Positions 9,235 through 17,921 of a stretch of DNA of 64,000 nucleotides are shown here, one piece after another. Every line of letters starts with the position of its first letter. Positions within the stretch are counted from its first letter, which is position 1. A program made the translations under genes and the position numbers. The notes below the pieces were generated by a model. That model was not told the DNA's origin. It did not search any database and was given only the letters and a program-made list of their open reading frames with translations. Source of the DNA: Paenibacillus sp. FSL R7-0273 (lineage in GTDB: Bacteria; Bacillota; Bacilli; Paenibacillales; Paenibacillaceae); NCBI RefSeq assembly GCF_000758625.1, contig NZ_CP009283.1, forward strand, positions 3,607,501-3,671,500. Direction: 5' to 3'.

Positions 9235-9263
9235 TTGACATTTTTCTCTGGGTTAAATATATT
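9235..9263 (+). promoter_or_regulatory. Promoter of the metal ABC operon
   Basis: Consensus TTGACA (9235-9240), 17-nt spacer, TATATT (9258-9263). Confidence 0.75.
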
Positions 9264-9322
9264 GTACCTAAGAATAAAAGTTTCATCAGGGAAACAAAAA
9301 TTGTACTAAGAAAGAAAGTTAA
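9261..9322 (+). repeat. Pair of imperfect direct repeats in the metal-transporter leader
   Basis: ATTGTACCTAAGAATAAAAG at 9261-9280 recurs as ATTGTACTAAGAAAGAAAG at 9300-9318, so the two copies begin 39 nt apart. The first begins inside the -10 region. They may be binding sites for a metal-dependent repressor (MntR or Zur are the known regulators of such operons), but the repeats do not closely match a site I recall. Confidence 0.55.
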
Positions 9323-9418
9323 CCTTTACAAAAATAGTTGTCCAAGAGAACATACTGGAGCAGGGCTGGTATAAAAATACTTCAAAACAAGCCCTTTGTG
9401 GAGACGGGAGACGATAGT

Positions 9419-10165
9419 GTGATCGAAATCAACAATTTGAACGTGGATTATTTCGGCAATCCGGTGCTGGAGAACATCGATTTGAATATCCCCCTAGGTT
9501 ATTCTGTCGGCATCATCGGGCCGAACGGCGCTGGTAAATCAACCTTTATCAAGGCGCTGCTGGAGGTCGTCAAAAAACGGAGCGGATCTGTAAACATTAA
9601 TGGAACGGACATATCCGGCTGGAAGCGGCGAATTGCCTATGTACCCCAAAAGAATGACATTGACCTGTCGTTCCCGATCACGGTACGCAATACGGTTTTG
9701 ACAGGAACCTACCCTGGACTGAAGCTGTTCCGGCGGCCCGGTAAAAAGGAGCAGGAGACGGCTGAGCGGTGCATGGCTATGGTCGACATCAGTGATCTTG
9801 CGAACAGGCAGATCAGCAATTTGTCAGGCGGCCAGCTGCAGCGGGTCTTTATTGCCAGGGCACTCGCCCAGCAGGCGGAGCTCTTTTTTCTGGATGAGCC
9901 GTTTGTCGGCATTGATCTGGTCAGTGAGACCATCATCGTCAAGCTGCTGAAGCAGCTGCGTGAAGAGGGAAAGACGGTGCTCGTTGTGCATCATGACCTC
10001 CACGAGGTCGAGGACTATTTTGACAAAATTATCATTCTTAATAAGAAGCTCATTGCCTTCGGTGATGTGAAAGATACCTTTACCACTGAAAATATCCGCA
10101 GTGCATACGGCTCTTCACTTGGCAATGTGATGATCAGAGGGGCTGGGGGTGGCGCAGATGATTAA
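9419..10165 (+). CDS. psaB: Metal (Mn/Zn) ABC transporter ATPase
   Basis: A 248-aa ABC ATPase for manganese or zinc import. Walker A is GPNGAGKST, the signature is NLSGGQLQR, and Walker B is FFLDEPFVGID. The motif AYVPQKNDID is characteristic of the metal-import subfamily. I prefer the GTG at 9419, with GGGAG 8 nt upstream, because the protein then begins with the conserved IEINNLNVDY; an in-frame TTG at 9338 adds 27 residues with no family resemblance. The gene overlaps the permease. The order ATPase-permease-lipoprotein is that of psaBCA in streptococci. Confidence 0.88.
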   Translation: MIEINNLNVDYFGNPVLENIDLNIPLGYSVGIIGPNGAGKSTFIKALLEVVKKRSGSVNINGTDISGWKRRIAYVPQKNDIDLSFPITVRNTVLTGTYPGLKLFRRPGKKEQETAERCMAMVDISDLANRQISNLSGGQLQRVFIARALAQQAELFFLDEPFVGIDLVSETIIVKLLKQLREEGKTVLVVHHDLHEVEDYFDKIIILNKKLIAFGDVKDTFTTENIRSAYGSSLGNVMIRGAGGGADD

Positions 10166-11000
10166 CGCTTTGTCAGCTTGGCTCGATATTCCGGTCTATG
10201 CGCTTAATGCCGGCTTGTCGGCGGTGATTCTGGGCGTTGTGTCGGGGGTGCTGGGCAGCTTTATCGTACTCCGCAAAATGTCGCTGATGGGCGACGCCTT
10301 ATCACATGCTGTTCTTCCCGGTGTAGCGCTATCGTATATTCTGGGCATCAATATTCTGCTCGGAGCATCGCTGTTCGGACTGCTGGCAGCCATTCTGATT
10401 CAATTTATAACCAGCCGCAGCAGCATCAAAAGCGATACCTCCATCGGCATTATTCTCAGCTCCTTTTTTGCACTCGGCATTGTCCTGATTACCTTTGCAA
10501 GAAGCGGCCTGGATCTGACTCACATTCTGTTCGGCAATATTCTGGCCGTTCCGCAATCGGAGCTGACCCAATCCTTTATCATCATGCTGGCCGTTATCGC
10601 AATTATTACCTTGCTGTACAAGGAGCTGCTGATCAGCTCGTTTGATCCGGTGGTCGCCAAGGCCTATGGTCTGAAAACAGGCTTTTATCATTATCTGCTG
10701 ATGACGCTGCTCTCTGTCGTTACGGTATCCTCCTTATCTCAGGTCGGTATTGTGCTGGTTATTGCAATGCTGGTCATACCGGCGGCCACCTCGTATTTAT
10801 GGACGAAGACGCTGTTTCACATGATTCTGCTGGCTTCATCTGCCGGGGCGGTATCCGGGATTGCCGGTGTAATCATCAGCTTCCGATATAACCTGCCGAC
10901 AAGCGCCACGATTGTTCTGACCGGAATGGCACTGTTCGTGATTTCCTTTATTTTATCGCCTAAAAACAATTTCCTGAGGAAAGGATTGAAGACTCAATGA
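10149..11000 (+). CDS. psaC: Metal (Mn/Zn) ABC transporter permease
   Basis: A 283-aa integral membrane protein of the ABC-3 family (ZnuB/MntC/PsaC) with about eight or nine hydrophobic segments. The conserved stretch LRKMSLMGDALSHAVLPGV near residues 40-58 is a family hallmark. The GTG at 10149 overlaps the ATPase gene by 17 nt; the ATG at 10158 is an equally possible start with its own G-rich SD. It overlaps the next gene by ATGA. It works with the flanking ATPase and binding protein. Confidence 0.88.
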   Translation: MAQMINALSAWLDIPVYALNAGLSAVILGVVSGVLGSFIVLRKMSLMGDALSHAVLPGVALSYILGINILLGASLFGLLAAILIQFITSRSSIKSDTSIGIILSSFFALGIVLITFARSGLDLTHILFGNILAVPQSELTQSFIIMLAVIAIITLLYKELLISSFDPVVAKAYGLKTGFYHYLLMTLLSVVTVSSLSQVGIVLVIAMLVIPAATSYLWTKTLFHMILLASSAGAVSGIAGVIISFRYNLPTSATIVLTGMALFVISFILSPKNNFLRKGLKTQ

Positions 11001-11923
11001 AAAAAATGCTGCTGCTTCCGCTGTCCCTGCTGCTTCTGCTGCTTGCCGCCTGCTCTAATACTAATAACACCAGCGGAGGTGGGGACGGGGATAAGCTGCA
11101 GATTGTAGCGACCTATTCTATCATCGCGGACATGGCAAGGAATATTGCCGGCGATAAAGCCGAGGTATACAGCCTGGTACCCGTAGGAACAGATCCGCAT
11201 ATGTACGATCCGCTGCCTGCTGACACCAGCAAGGTCTCGGGTGCAGATCTGATCTTCTATAACGGCTTGAATCTGGAGACAGGCAAGGGCTGGTTCCAGG
11301 ATCTGCTCGAGGTAACGGATAAAACAGATGCCGCGTTTGCTCTGACCGATGCTGTGACTCCGATTTATCTGACGGAAAAGGGTAAGGAATCGCAGGTTGA
11401 CCCGCATGCCTGGCTGAATCTCCAGAACGGCATTCTCTATGCCGATGTCATTACCAAACAGCTGATAGCAGCCGACCCGGATAACGAAGATTACTATCTC
11501 AGCAATCAGGAGGCCTACGTTAAAGAGCTGAACGAGCTGGACCAGTATGCAAAGGATGCGGTGCAGCAGATTCCTCAGGATAAACGGATACTGGTGACGA
11601 GTGAAGGCGCGTTTAAGTACTTTTCACAGGCCTATGGGCTAGAATCGGCTTTTATCTGGGAGATCAATACCGACAGCCAGGGAACCCCTGAGCAAATGAA
11701 CCGCATTATCGGAATTATCGAGGATAACAGCATTCCTGCACTGTTCCTGGAGACAAGTGTCAATCCGAAAACAATGGAGACCATTTCTGCCGAAACGGGA
11801 GTGCCGGTTCACTCCAAGATCTTTACGGATTCAGTTGCCAAGGAGGGTGAAGAAGGGGATACCTACCTGGGCATGATGAAGTGGAATATCGATAAGGTGG
11901 TTGAAGGCTTGTCCGGGCAATAA
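10997..11923 (+). CDS. psaA: Manganese/zinc-binding lipoprotein of an ABC importer (PsaA/MntA type)
   Basis: A 308-aa cluster A-I binding protein. Signal peptide 1-18 with lipobox LAAC, lipidated Cys19. The four metal ligands of PsaA-type proteins are all visible: His68 (DPHMYDP), His137 (VDPHAWLN), Glu203 (TSEGAFKYFS) and Asp278 (IFTDSV). Two His, one Glu and one Asp, together with the absence of a long His-rich loop, favour manganese over zinc, though zinc cannot be excluded. The ATG overlaps the permease stop (ATGA), so the three genes form one operon closed by a strong terminator. No regulator gene is linked. Confidence 0.92.
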   Translation: MKKMLLLPLSLLLLLLAACSNTNNTSGGGDGDKLQIVATYSIIADMARNIAGDKAEVYSLVPVGTDPHMYDPLPADTSKVSGADLIFYNGLNLETGKGWFQDLLEVTDKTDAAFALTDAVTPIYLTEKGKESQVDPHAWLNLQNGILYADVITKQLIAADPDNEDYYLSNQEAYVKELNELDQYAKDAVQQIPQDKRILVTSEGAFKYFSQAYGLESAFIWEINTDSQGTPEQMNRIIGIIEDNSIPALFLETSVNPKTMETISAETGVPVHSKIFTDSVAKEGEEGDTYLGMMKWNIDKVVEGLSGQ

Positions 11924-11939
11924 ATGCTATTAAAATATT

Positions 11940-11972
11940 CAAGACCGCGCGAAGGAATGCGCGGTCTTGTTG
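11940..11972 (+). terminator. Terminator of the metal ABC operon
   Basis: CAAGACCGCGC (11940-11950) pairs perfectly with GCGCGGTCTTG (11959-11969), an 11-bp stem, followed by a T-rich tail. Confidence 0.85.
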
Positions 11973-11979
11973 TTATGTC

Positions 11980-13224
11980 TCATGTGATCACAATGTTCGA
12001 ATAGCCGGCTGTAATGTTCAGTGATCCTGTATTGGTATCGGCCCAGATTCCAATATATCCGCCGGGCGGGACTGACATAATGTCGATGTAATCGCCGATG
12101 AGCGGTACAGGGGTCGGACTTACACCATTCGGATTAAAGGAGGTGTTGGTGATTCTGGTATTGGTGAAGGTCTGGCCGCCGTTGATCGAGCGGGCTACGA
12201 ATACATCAAGCAGGAAGCCGTTGACCTGATTACTGTAGTAAATAATATTCACTACACCGAGCAGAGGATCAACATCAATCGCCGGAAAGAAGTTCTGTGA
12301 GCCTGCAGGTGCGCCAGTGATGCTGACCGGACTGGACCAGTTCGTTCCATTAGAGTCGGAGAAGGACATCAGGATGTCGGAATATCCCTGCCGGAAATCC
12401 TGCCAGACGGCATAGACACGTCCTCTGAATTGGCCGACAGAACGGTCTGTCGATACGTTGGCGAAAGTCAGCACCCGGAAAGCGTAGCCTGGAACGGGCA
12501 GCACGGTCGGCACCGGAACAATAGGAGAGACCAGAACCGGAGGGGCAAAGGTTGTCGCTCCATCCCGTGAGACTCTGATGACAAACCGGAAAGTCGGGTT
12601 TACCGTAATCCAGGCGGCATAGACATTGCCGACAAGATCTACAGCTACATCGGGGCGTTCCACCTGATCCGCATCACTGGACAATAGTATCGGCTGGTTC
12701 CAGGTCGTTCCCCCATCCTGGGAGCGGCTGAGGAATGCGGTAGAGTTCCCTCCGTTAGCCACATTAAACTGATGATTATAAGTGACATAGATATTGCCCA
12801 GATAAGGGCTGGACTGGCCGACATCAATGATAACATTTGTCTCATCATTATTAATGTAGGTTCCAAATCCCCTGTTGACAATGACAGGGGGGCTGAAGGT
12901 CACTCCATTATCGGTCGAGGTATAGATGACTGATGTACCGTCCGAGGCACCCGGGAATACGTGGGCTGTTACTACAAAGGTATTGGGGAAACCGTAAGCG
13001 ACATAAGGCGCTTCAGCTCCGGTGAACCCCGGGGGCAGCGGCAGAGTGGATGCTGTCCAGTTAGCCCCGCCGTCAAGTGAACGGTATACTCCGGTCTGGG
13101 GAGTTCCTGATGTCGTATCAACCGCAACGGCAACCATTACCTGGGGAAGCAGCAGATTGACGGCAATCGCCGGCTCGAATTTTGCAAATACCCCCGAGGT
13201 GACCGCAAAGTTAAAGTTCGTCAA
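11980..13224 (-). CDS. Asp-box (BNR) repeat beta-propeller protein, sialidase-like
   Basis: A 414-aa protein with six Asp-box motifs of form S-x-D-x-G-x-x-W/F: RSLDGGANW, TSTDNGVTF, SRSQDGGTTW, VSRDGATTF, SFSDSNGTNW and RSINGGQTF. This suggests a six-bladed propeller as in sialidases, but no sialidase arginine triad can be assigned by eye, so enzymatic activity is doubtful. The TTG at 13224 is chosen because AAGGAGT lies 7 nt upstream; a longer frame to 13332 has no ribosome site. There is no signal peptide, which fits a cytoplasmic or mother-cell protein attached to the spore surface. It is divergent from the small protein at 13396 and near two glycosyltransferases. Confidence 0.75.
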   Translation of the reverse strand: MTNFNFAVTSGVFAKFEPAIAVNLLLPQVMVAVAVDTTSGTPQTGVYRSLDGGANWTASTLPLPPGFTGAEAPYVAYGFPNTFVVTAHVFPGASDGTSVIYTSTDNGVTFSPPVIVNRGFGTYINNDETNVIIDVGQSSPYLGNIYVTYNHQFNVANGGNSTAFLSRSQDGGTTWNQPILLSSDADQVERPDVAVDLVGNVYAAWITVNPTFRFVIRVSRDGATTFAPPVLVSPIVPVPTVLPVPGYAFRVLTFANVSTDRSVGQFRGRVYAVWQDFRQGYSDILMSFSDSNGTNWSSPVSITGAPAGSQNFFPAIDVDPLLGVVNIIYYSNQVNGFLLDVFVARSINGGQTFTNTRITNTSFNPNGVSPTPVPLIGDYIDIMSVPPGGYIGIWADTNTGSLNITAGYSNIVIT

Positions 13225-13395
13225 GCGAGCACTCCTTTCTATGCGTTTTATTCTCTTGTTACATAGTATGGTCATCCGCAGATTTAGAGTGTGCATTTGA
13301 ACAGCCGGATAAAATCCCGCGAAAGCCTTCATGTCTTCTGACTCAATCAGCGGCCGCCAGCAGGAATAGAATGATAGAAAACAGGAAGGGAGTGA

Positions 13396-13776
13396 ATGAA
13401 GATGCCTTATTCATCAGGAATTATCACAAATACCCGGGTAACTGGAACAGCGGCCAGCTTTATTGCCGTCAGCTCACGTAATCTTAGCAGTGCGGCGGCT
13501 ACAGTTGTCGTCGAGATCTTTGCGGTCCCGATGTCAACCCTTACATTGACCCCGATCTATGTCTCCAGCTATACCGTGCCTGCATTTTCTGCCGACATCA
13601 GAGAATTTTTTATCGCCGGTAACGTTGCTTATGAGGTGCAGATTGACAATACCGATCCCTTATCGGTGGTTGCCTTCTCTTCCTACGGTCTCGACGAATC
13701 AGGAAATCTGGTTATTGAGCAACGGGTGCTGCAGTCGGAGTTTACGGAAATTCCTGCATTCTCGCTGCCGATCTAG
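13396..13776 (+). CDS. Small beta-rich protein of unknown function
   Basis: A 126-aa protein rich in Ser, Thr, Ala and Val, with alternating hydrophobic residues suggesting beta strands and no signal peptide or membrane helix. I do not recognise a family with confidence. Its composition (repeated short Ser/Thr/Val stretches, almost no Lys or Arg in the core) resembles structural or surface-layer/exosporium-type domains. The ATG at 13396 follows GGAAGGGAG closely; the next in-frame ATG at 13402 is also possible. It is divergent from the Asp-box protein and ends in its own terminator before two glycosyltransferases. Confidence 0.7.
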   Translation: MKMPYSSGIITNTRVTGTAASFIAVSSRNLSSAAATVVVEIFAVPMSTLTLTPIYVSSYTVPAFSADIREFFIAGNVAYEVQIDNTDPLSVVAFSSYGLDESGNLVIEQRVLQSEFTEIPAFSLPI

Positions 13777-13800
13777 CATAGCCTCGTAAAGATCACTTTC

Positions 13801-13840
13801 AGCGGATACTGTTCTGAAGTCCAGACGGTTCCGCTTTTTT
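13801..13840 (+). terminator. Terminator of the small beta-rich protein gene
   Basis: AGCGGA (13801-13806) pairs with TCCGCT (13830-13835), extended by TCTG/CAGA pairing inside, and followed by T6. It covers the TTG at 13839, making that codon an unlikely start for the next gene. Confidence 0.75.
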
Positions 13841-13925
13841 GGCATGCCCAGGGCGATTCACACAGGCAATCCGCCGATTCCGCAATAAACTAATAACAAA
13901 GCTGTTCAAAAAGGGGGCGGAAGGC

Positions 13926-15164
13926 TTGGCGGATGTTGGAGTTGTCATGCCGGTATATATCCAGAATCCGGAGTTCCTGCGGCTGGCGCTGGAATCCGTT
14001 TTGAAGCAGACCTTCAGCAGGTTCCGGCTGGTCATTGTCATAGACGGGGCACCGGAAATGGAGCCGCTGGTTAACCGTATTTATGCCGGCGACCCGCGGG
14101 TATTAATTATCTCTTATCCGGTTAATGCAGGAGTGGCTCACGCGCTGAATACCGGGTTTGATGTTCTGCTCGGAGATCCGGAAATCCGCTATTTGACCTG
14201 GGTTTCGAGTGACAATGTGTATGATCCCGCTTTTCTGGAGGTGCTGCGGACAGCACTTGTTAAGGGCCCGCCTGAGCTCGGGCTTGTCTACAGCTCGTTC
14301 CGGAGCATTGATAATGAGGGAATCCAGCTGGACGATGAGCATAAGCTGGCAGCACTGCGGCAGTATCAGGGACAGCCCAAGGCTAAGCTGCTCGATTCTT
14401 CAATCATCGGTGTTTCATTCATGTATAAGGCAGAGCCGGCACGACTAGCAGGCGGCTATCGAATGCAGCCCGTGGAGGATTACGATTACTGGCTGCGGCT
14501 GGAGGAGCACTGCGACATCCGGTTCCTGCCGGTGGAGCTGATGGATTACCGGGTTCGGTCCTCGCACAGCGTATCTGCCCAGTTAACCACCAAAGAGAAT
14601 CACCGCAATTGGAGATATACCTTTCACCTTACCCGGCTGCAGGCCCGCTGCCGCCGCGGGATTCCTCCTGCCCTTACCATACTGTACGCCGTACAGGCGC
14701 CTGATCCGCATCATGATTATGCACTCGAGAATATATATGAGCAGACGTTCAGTAATTATATTTTCCGGATTATCGATGTGTCCCCGGATAATCAGGCCTC
14801 GGCAGGATTAGCTGGTATAAGCCATCCTATAACCGAATTTGCCTGGATGCCGGGCGCCTCGGTTCAGCATGCCTTATACCGGACGCTGCTGGGGGTTAGT
14901 ACGCCCTATGTACTGCTGTTCGGCCCGGAGCTGTTTATATCTTATATGGATATTGAGTACCTGATGGCAGGTCTAATTAAAAATACGGAAACCTCCATCT
15001 CCAACTACTATACGCCGGATCATTCCAGAATCGGTTACCGCAGCAGGGGGGTCCCATCAGTGAAGCAGTCGCTGACCAATGAGCTGTTCAAGACGGAAGC
15101 GCTGGTGGAGCTGTATCAGCTGACTATGCGGCAGAATCCTGCGGGAAATGAGGGATTGCGATGA
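13926..15164 (+). CDS. Family 2 glycosyltransferase
   Basis: A 412-aa GT-A type glycosyltransferase. The N-terminal domain shows VGVVMPVYIQNPEFLRLALESVLKQTF and VIVIDGAPE, then LTWVSSDNVYDP in the DxD-like region and VEDYDYWLRL near the end of the catalytic domain. The last 150 residues form a second, unrelated-looking domain (from about residue 260) with a weak GT2-like start. The TTG at 13926 has GGGGGCGGAAGG just upstream; the longer frame from 13839 would start inside the terminator hairpin. It overlaps the next glycosyltransferase by ATGA, so both probably build one glycan. Confidence 0.82.
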   Translation: MADVGVVMPVYIQNPEFLRLALESVLKQTFSRFRLVIVIDGAPEMEPLVNRIYAGDPRVLIISYPVNAGVAHALNTGFDVLLGDPEIRYLTWVSSDNVYDPAFLEVLRTALVKGPPELGLVYSSFRSIDNEGIQLDDEHKLAALRQYQGQPKAKLLDSSIIGVSFMYKAEPARLAGGYRMQPVEDYDYWLRLEEHCDIRFLPVELMDYRVRSSHSVSAQLTTKENHRNWRYTFHLTRLQARCRRGIPPALTILYAVQAPDPHHDYALENIYEQTFSNYIFRIIDVSPDNQASAGLAGISHPITEFAWMPGASVQHALYRTLLGVSTPYVLLFGPELFISYMDIEYLMAGLIKNTETSISNYYTPDHSRIGYRSRGVPSVKQSLTNELFKTEALVELYQLTMRQNPAGNEGLR

Positions 15165-16231
15165 AGATTTTATTCACATTCTACAATCCCAGCGGGGGAA
15201 TGGAGACCTTAAACAGGGTACGCTGTGAAGCGTTGGCTGCGCGGGGGATAGAATGTCATCTGCTCTATACCCATCCGGGTGAAGGACAGAAGAACATCCG
15301 TAACATTCCCGTCCATATCATCCGCAGTGATGAAGCGCTTGCGAATCTGCTGGCAGCCCAGGCTTTTGATCTGATTGTCGTTTGCACAGATATTGAGCTG
15401 GCCGCTAGAATCCGCCGGCACGGTTATACCGGCCTGCTCGTCTTTGAATTGCAGGGTCTAGGACAGATCGAGGAAGCTAGAGCCGTTATCGCTGATTTCT
15501 CGGGGAGAATCAGGCTGTATACCGATGCCCTGCTGTATCCGGAGACAGCCCATTTGCGCCAGCTGCTGCGGGAGCATCTGCCGGATATGCCGCATTACTG
15601 CTTCGATGATCCTGTCGGACTTGCTAATTTCGAGTATACAGCTTATCCTGCAAGGAAATACCCCGTGCTGGCGTGGGTAGGACGATTGCAGGCCAATAAG
15701 AACTGGAGAGAGTTTCTGCGGATTGGCCTTCAGCTGCTGAAGGTTCAGCCGCTGCTGTATCTATGGATGTTCCAGGACGATACGCTGTTCGATCCGGAGG
15801 AAAAAGCCGCATTTGAGCAATTTGTCGCCGAGACGGGTCTGGCCTCCCGGCTAATCCTGTACTCCAATGTTGCGCATGAGCATATGGCTGATTACATGAG
15901 CATCATCGGTGACTCCGGGGGGCTGCTGTGCTCGACTTCGATGCTTGAAGGCTTCGGCTATGCGGTTGCGGAAGCCATGCTGTGCCGCTGCCCGGTGCTG
16001 TCAACCGACTCAGATGGAATCCGCAGGCTGGTTATTCATAATCAGACCGGGAAAATATACAGGCTTGGCCAGGTTTCTGAGGCCGCTACGGCTGCAGCCT
16101 CCCTAATGTTTGACCAGCCCTTGAGGGCATCGATCCGCAGAAATGGCGAGCAGCATATCCGCCGCAACCTGAACCCGGAGCTGTATGTCACCCGGTTTTT
16201 GCAGATGTATTCCACGCTGTCCAGGAGATAG
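15161..16231 (+). CDS. Family 1/GT4-like glycosyltransferase
   Basis: A 356-aa GT-B fold glycosyltransferase. It begins MKILFTFYNPSGGMETLNR, the donor/acceptor domain start of GT4 enzymes. The C-terminal nucleotide-sugar domain has WVGRLQANKNWREFL and the signature SMLEGFGYAVAEAMLCRCPV with the conserved EGFG...E. No membrane segment is evident. It is translationally coupled to the GT2 gene. The pair and the neighbouring Asp-box and small beta-rich proteins suggest glycosylation of a cell or spore surface structure, which is inference from context. Confidence 0.87.
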   Translation: MKILFTFYNPSGGMETLNRVRCEALAARGIECHLLYTHPGEGQKNIRNIPVHIIRSDEALANLLAAQAFDLIVVCTDIELAARIRRHGYTGLLVFELQGLGQIEEARAVIADFSGRIRLYTDALLYPETAHLRQLLREHLPDMPHYCFDDPVGLANFEYTAYPARKYPVLAWVGRLQANKNWREFLRIGLQLLKVQPLLYLWMFQDDTLFDPEEKAAFEQFVAETGLASRLILYSNVAHEHMADYMSIIGDSGGLLCSTSMLEGFGYAVAEAMLCRCPVLSTDSDGIRRLVIHNQTGKIYRLGQVSEAATAAASLMFDQPLRASIRRNGEQHIRRNLNPELYVTRFLQMYSTLSRR

Positions 16232-16269
16232 ATTCCCTGGAAATCCTAAATATAAAGACATAAATTTCG

Positions 16270-16306
16270 CCCCCCTCCAGGCTGATGCTTAGAGCAGGGG
16301 GTTGTT
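16270..16306 (+). terminator. Candidate terminator of the glycosyltransferase pair
   Basis: CCCCCT (16271-16276) pairs with AGGGGG (16296-16301) and is followed by TTGTTTGG. The loop is long and the T tract imperfect. Confidence 0.5.
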
Positions 16307-16420
16307 TGGTTATTAATAGCTATCACAGAATGTTATTGACCGGAGCCGCAAGGATATCTACAATTTAATATACCGGACAAGACAGGGCATCATATGCAGC
16401 AGAAAGGGGCTCTTAACACA

Positions 16421-17863
16421 ATGGACTGGAGCAGCATTTTCACACTAATCGTTTCTATTATTACACTACTTAATATCCTGTTGGCCGGAGTGGTCGTTTT
16501 TATCGAGCGCAGGGATATCGGGTCCACCTGGGCCTGGCTCATGGTCCTGTTTTTTATCCCGGTAGGCGGCTTTATCTTCTATGTGTTTTTCGGAAGACAG
16601 CTTAAGAAGCGGAACTTTTATGAGCTCACCGCGGAAGAACGGATCTACCTGCAGTCCGCCATTGATGAGCAGGTGATGACCGTTGATTATCAGGGAGGGC
16701 TGACCGCCAAGTATGCGGATCTGCTCAAAATGAACCTGCGCTCCTCCAACGCGCTGATTACGTCCGACAATGAAATTGAAATCTTCGATGACGGCGAAGC
16801 TAAATTCAATGCGATGTTCGAGGATATCCGTAATGCGACGAAGGAAATCAACGTACAGTACTATATTATTCAGCCGGACAACCTGGGCCGCAGGCTGCGG
16901 GACGAGCTGACCGCCAAAGCAAAAGCAGGGGTTAAGGTAAGGCTGCTCTATGATGAGATCGGCTCACGGCAGACCTCACGCGCCTTTTTCAAGGACCTGA
17001 TTGAGCATGGCGGCAAGGTCGAGGTATTCTTCCCGTCCCTGTTCCGGCTGATCAATCTGCGGATTAACAACCGCAATCACCGCAAGCTGTGTATTATTGA
17101 CGGAGAAATCGCCTATATCGGCGGCTTTAATGTCGGTGATGAATACCTTGGTCTGGACAAAAAAATGGGCTACTGGCGCGATACGCATTTCCGGATGAAG
17201 GGCAGCGCGGTGAATCAGATTCTTGGCAGGTTCCTGCTGGACTGGAACAAGGCCGCCCCCAGGGGCGAAGAGGAGTCCGAGCAGCTCCCTCTCCCGATGG
17301 AGAAGCACACTGGCAGCAGTGTGGTGCAGATCATCTCCAGCGGGCCCAATTCCCAGACAGAGCACCTGAAGAATATGTATCTGAAGCTGATCGCATCGGC
17401 CAAGAAAAGTGTCTATATTCAGACGCCGTACTTTATACCCGACGCCAGCTTCATGGATGCCTGCAAAATAGCGCTGCTCTCCGGGGTGGATGTGCGGATT
17501 ATGATCCCGAACAAGCCTGACCACATGTTCGTCTATCCGGCTACACTGTCGCATGCCGGCGAGCTCCTGCCCTATGGAGTCAAAATCCTCCAGTATGAGA
17601 AGGGCTTCATGCATGCCAAAACCATTGTCGTTGACCAGGAAATCGCCTCAGTCGGCACTACGAATATCGATACCCGCAGCTTCCGCCTGAATTTTGAGGT
17701 GAATGCGCTTGTATGCGATGAAGGCATTGCCGGCGAGCTACACGAGCTGTTTCTTAACGACAGCATGTCCTGCACCGAGCTGACGCTGGACCGGTATGAA
17801 GCCCGGCCGAAGCTGCTGAAATTCAAAGAGGCGGTTGCCAGGCTGCTGTCTCCAATTTTATAA
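16421..17863 (+). CDS. cls: Cardiolipin synthase
   Basis: A 480-aa membrane enzyme condensing two phosphatidylglycerols to cardiolipin and glycerol. Two N-terminal membrane helices (about 5-25 and 38-58, with ERRDIGSTWAWLMVLFFIP) are followed by two phospholipase-D HKD motifs: NHRKLCIID and MHAKTIVVD, each with the downstream GG.N or GT.N partner. Similarity to Bacillus ClsA begins near the ATG at 16421, which is why I choose it; the ATG at 16394 would add nine residues and has a comparable SD. It stands alone and ends in a strong bidirectional terminator. Confidence 0.93.
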   Translation: MDWSSIFTLIVSIITLLNILLAGVVVFIERRDIGSTWAWLMVLFFIPVGGFIFYVFFGRQLKKRNFYELTAEERIYLQSAIDEQVMTVDYQGGLTAKYADLLKMNLRSSNALITSDNEIEIFDDGEAKFNAMFEDIRNATKEINVQYYIIQPDNLGRRLRDELTAKAKAGVKVRLLYDEIGSRQTSRAFFKDLIEHGGKVEVFFPSLFRLINLRINNRNHRKLCIIDGEIAYIGGFNVGDEYLGLDKKMGYWRDTHFRMKGSAVNQILGRFLLDWNKAAPRGEEESEQLPLPMEKHTGSSVVQIISSGPNSQTEHLKNMYLKLIASAKKSVYIQTPYFIPDASFMDACKIALLSGVDVRIMIPNKPDHMFVYPATLSHAGELLPYGVKILQYEKGFMHAKTIVVDQEIASVGTTNIDTRSFRLNFEVNALVCDEGIAGELHELFLNDSMSCTELTLDRYEARPKLLKFKEAVARLLSPIL

Positions 17864-17871
17864 GCATTGCA

Positions 17872-17900
17872 AAAGGGTGTCCCGCGACGGGACACCCTTT
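17872..17900. terminator. Bidirectional terminator between cls and the ABC exporter
   Basis: A perfect 12-bp inverted repeat, AAAGGGTGTCCC (17872-17883) and GGGACACCCTTT (17889-17900), with A/T tracts on both sides. It serves converging transcripts. Confidence 0.85.
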
Positions 17901-17921
17901 AAATTTGCGTACAGCTAACCT

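Noticed and set aside
11980..13224. Active secreted sialidase
   Set aside because: Asp-box repeats are present, but there is no signal peptide and the catalytic Arg triad, Tyr/Glu pair could not be assigned.
13839..13925. 29-residue N-terminal extension of the GT2 enzyme from TTG 13839
   Set aside because: The codon falls in the T tract of the upstream terminator and lacks an SD; TTG 13926 has a strong one.
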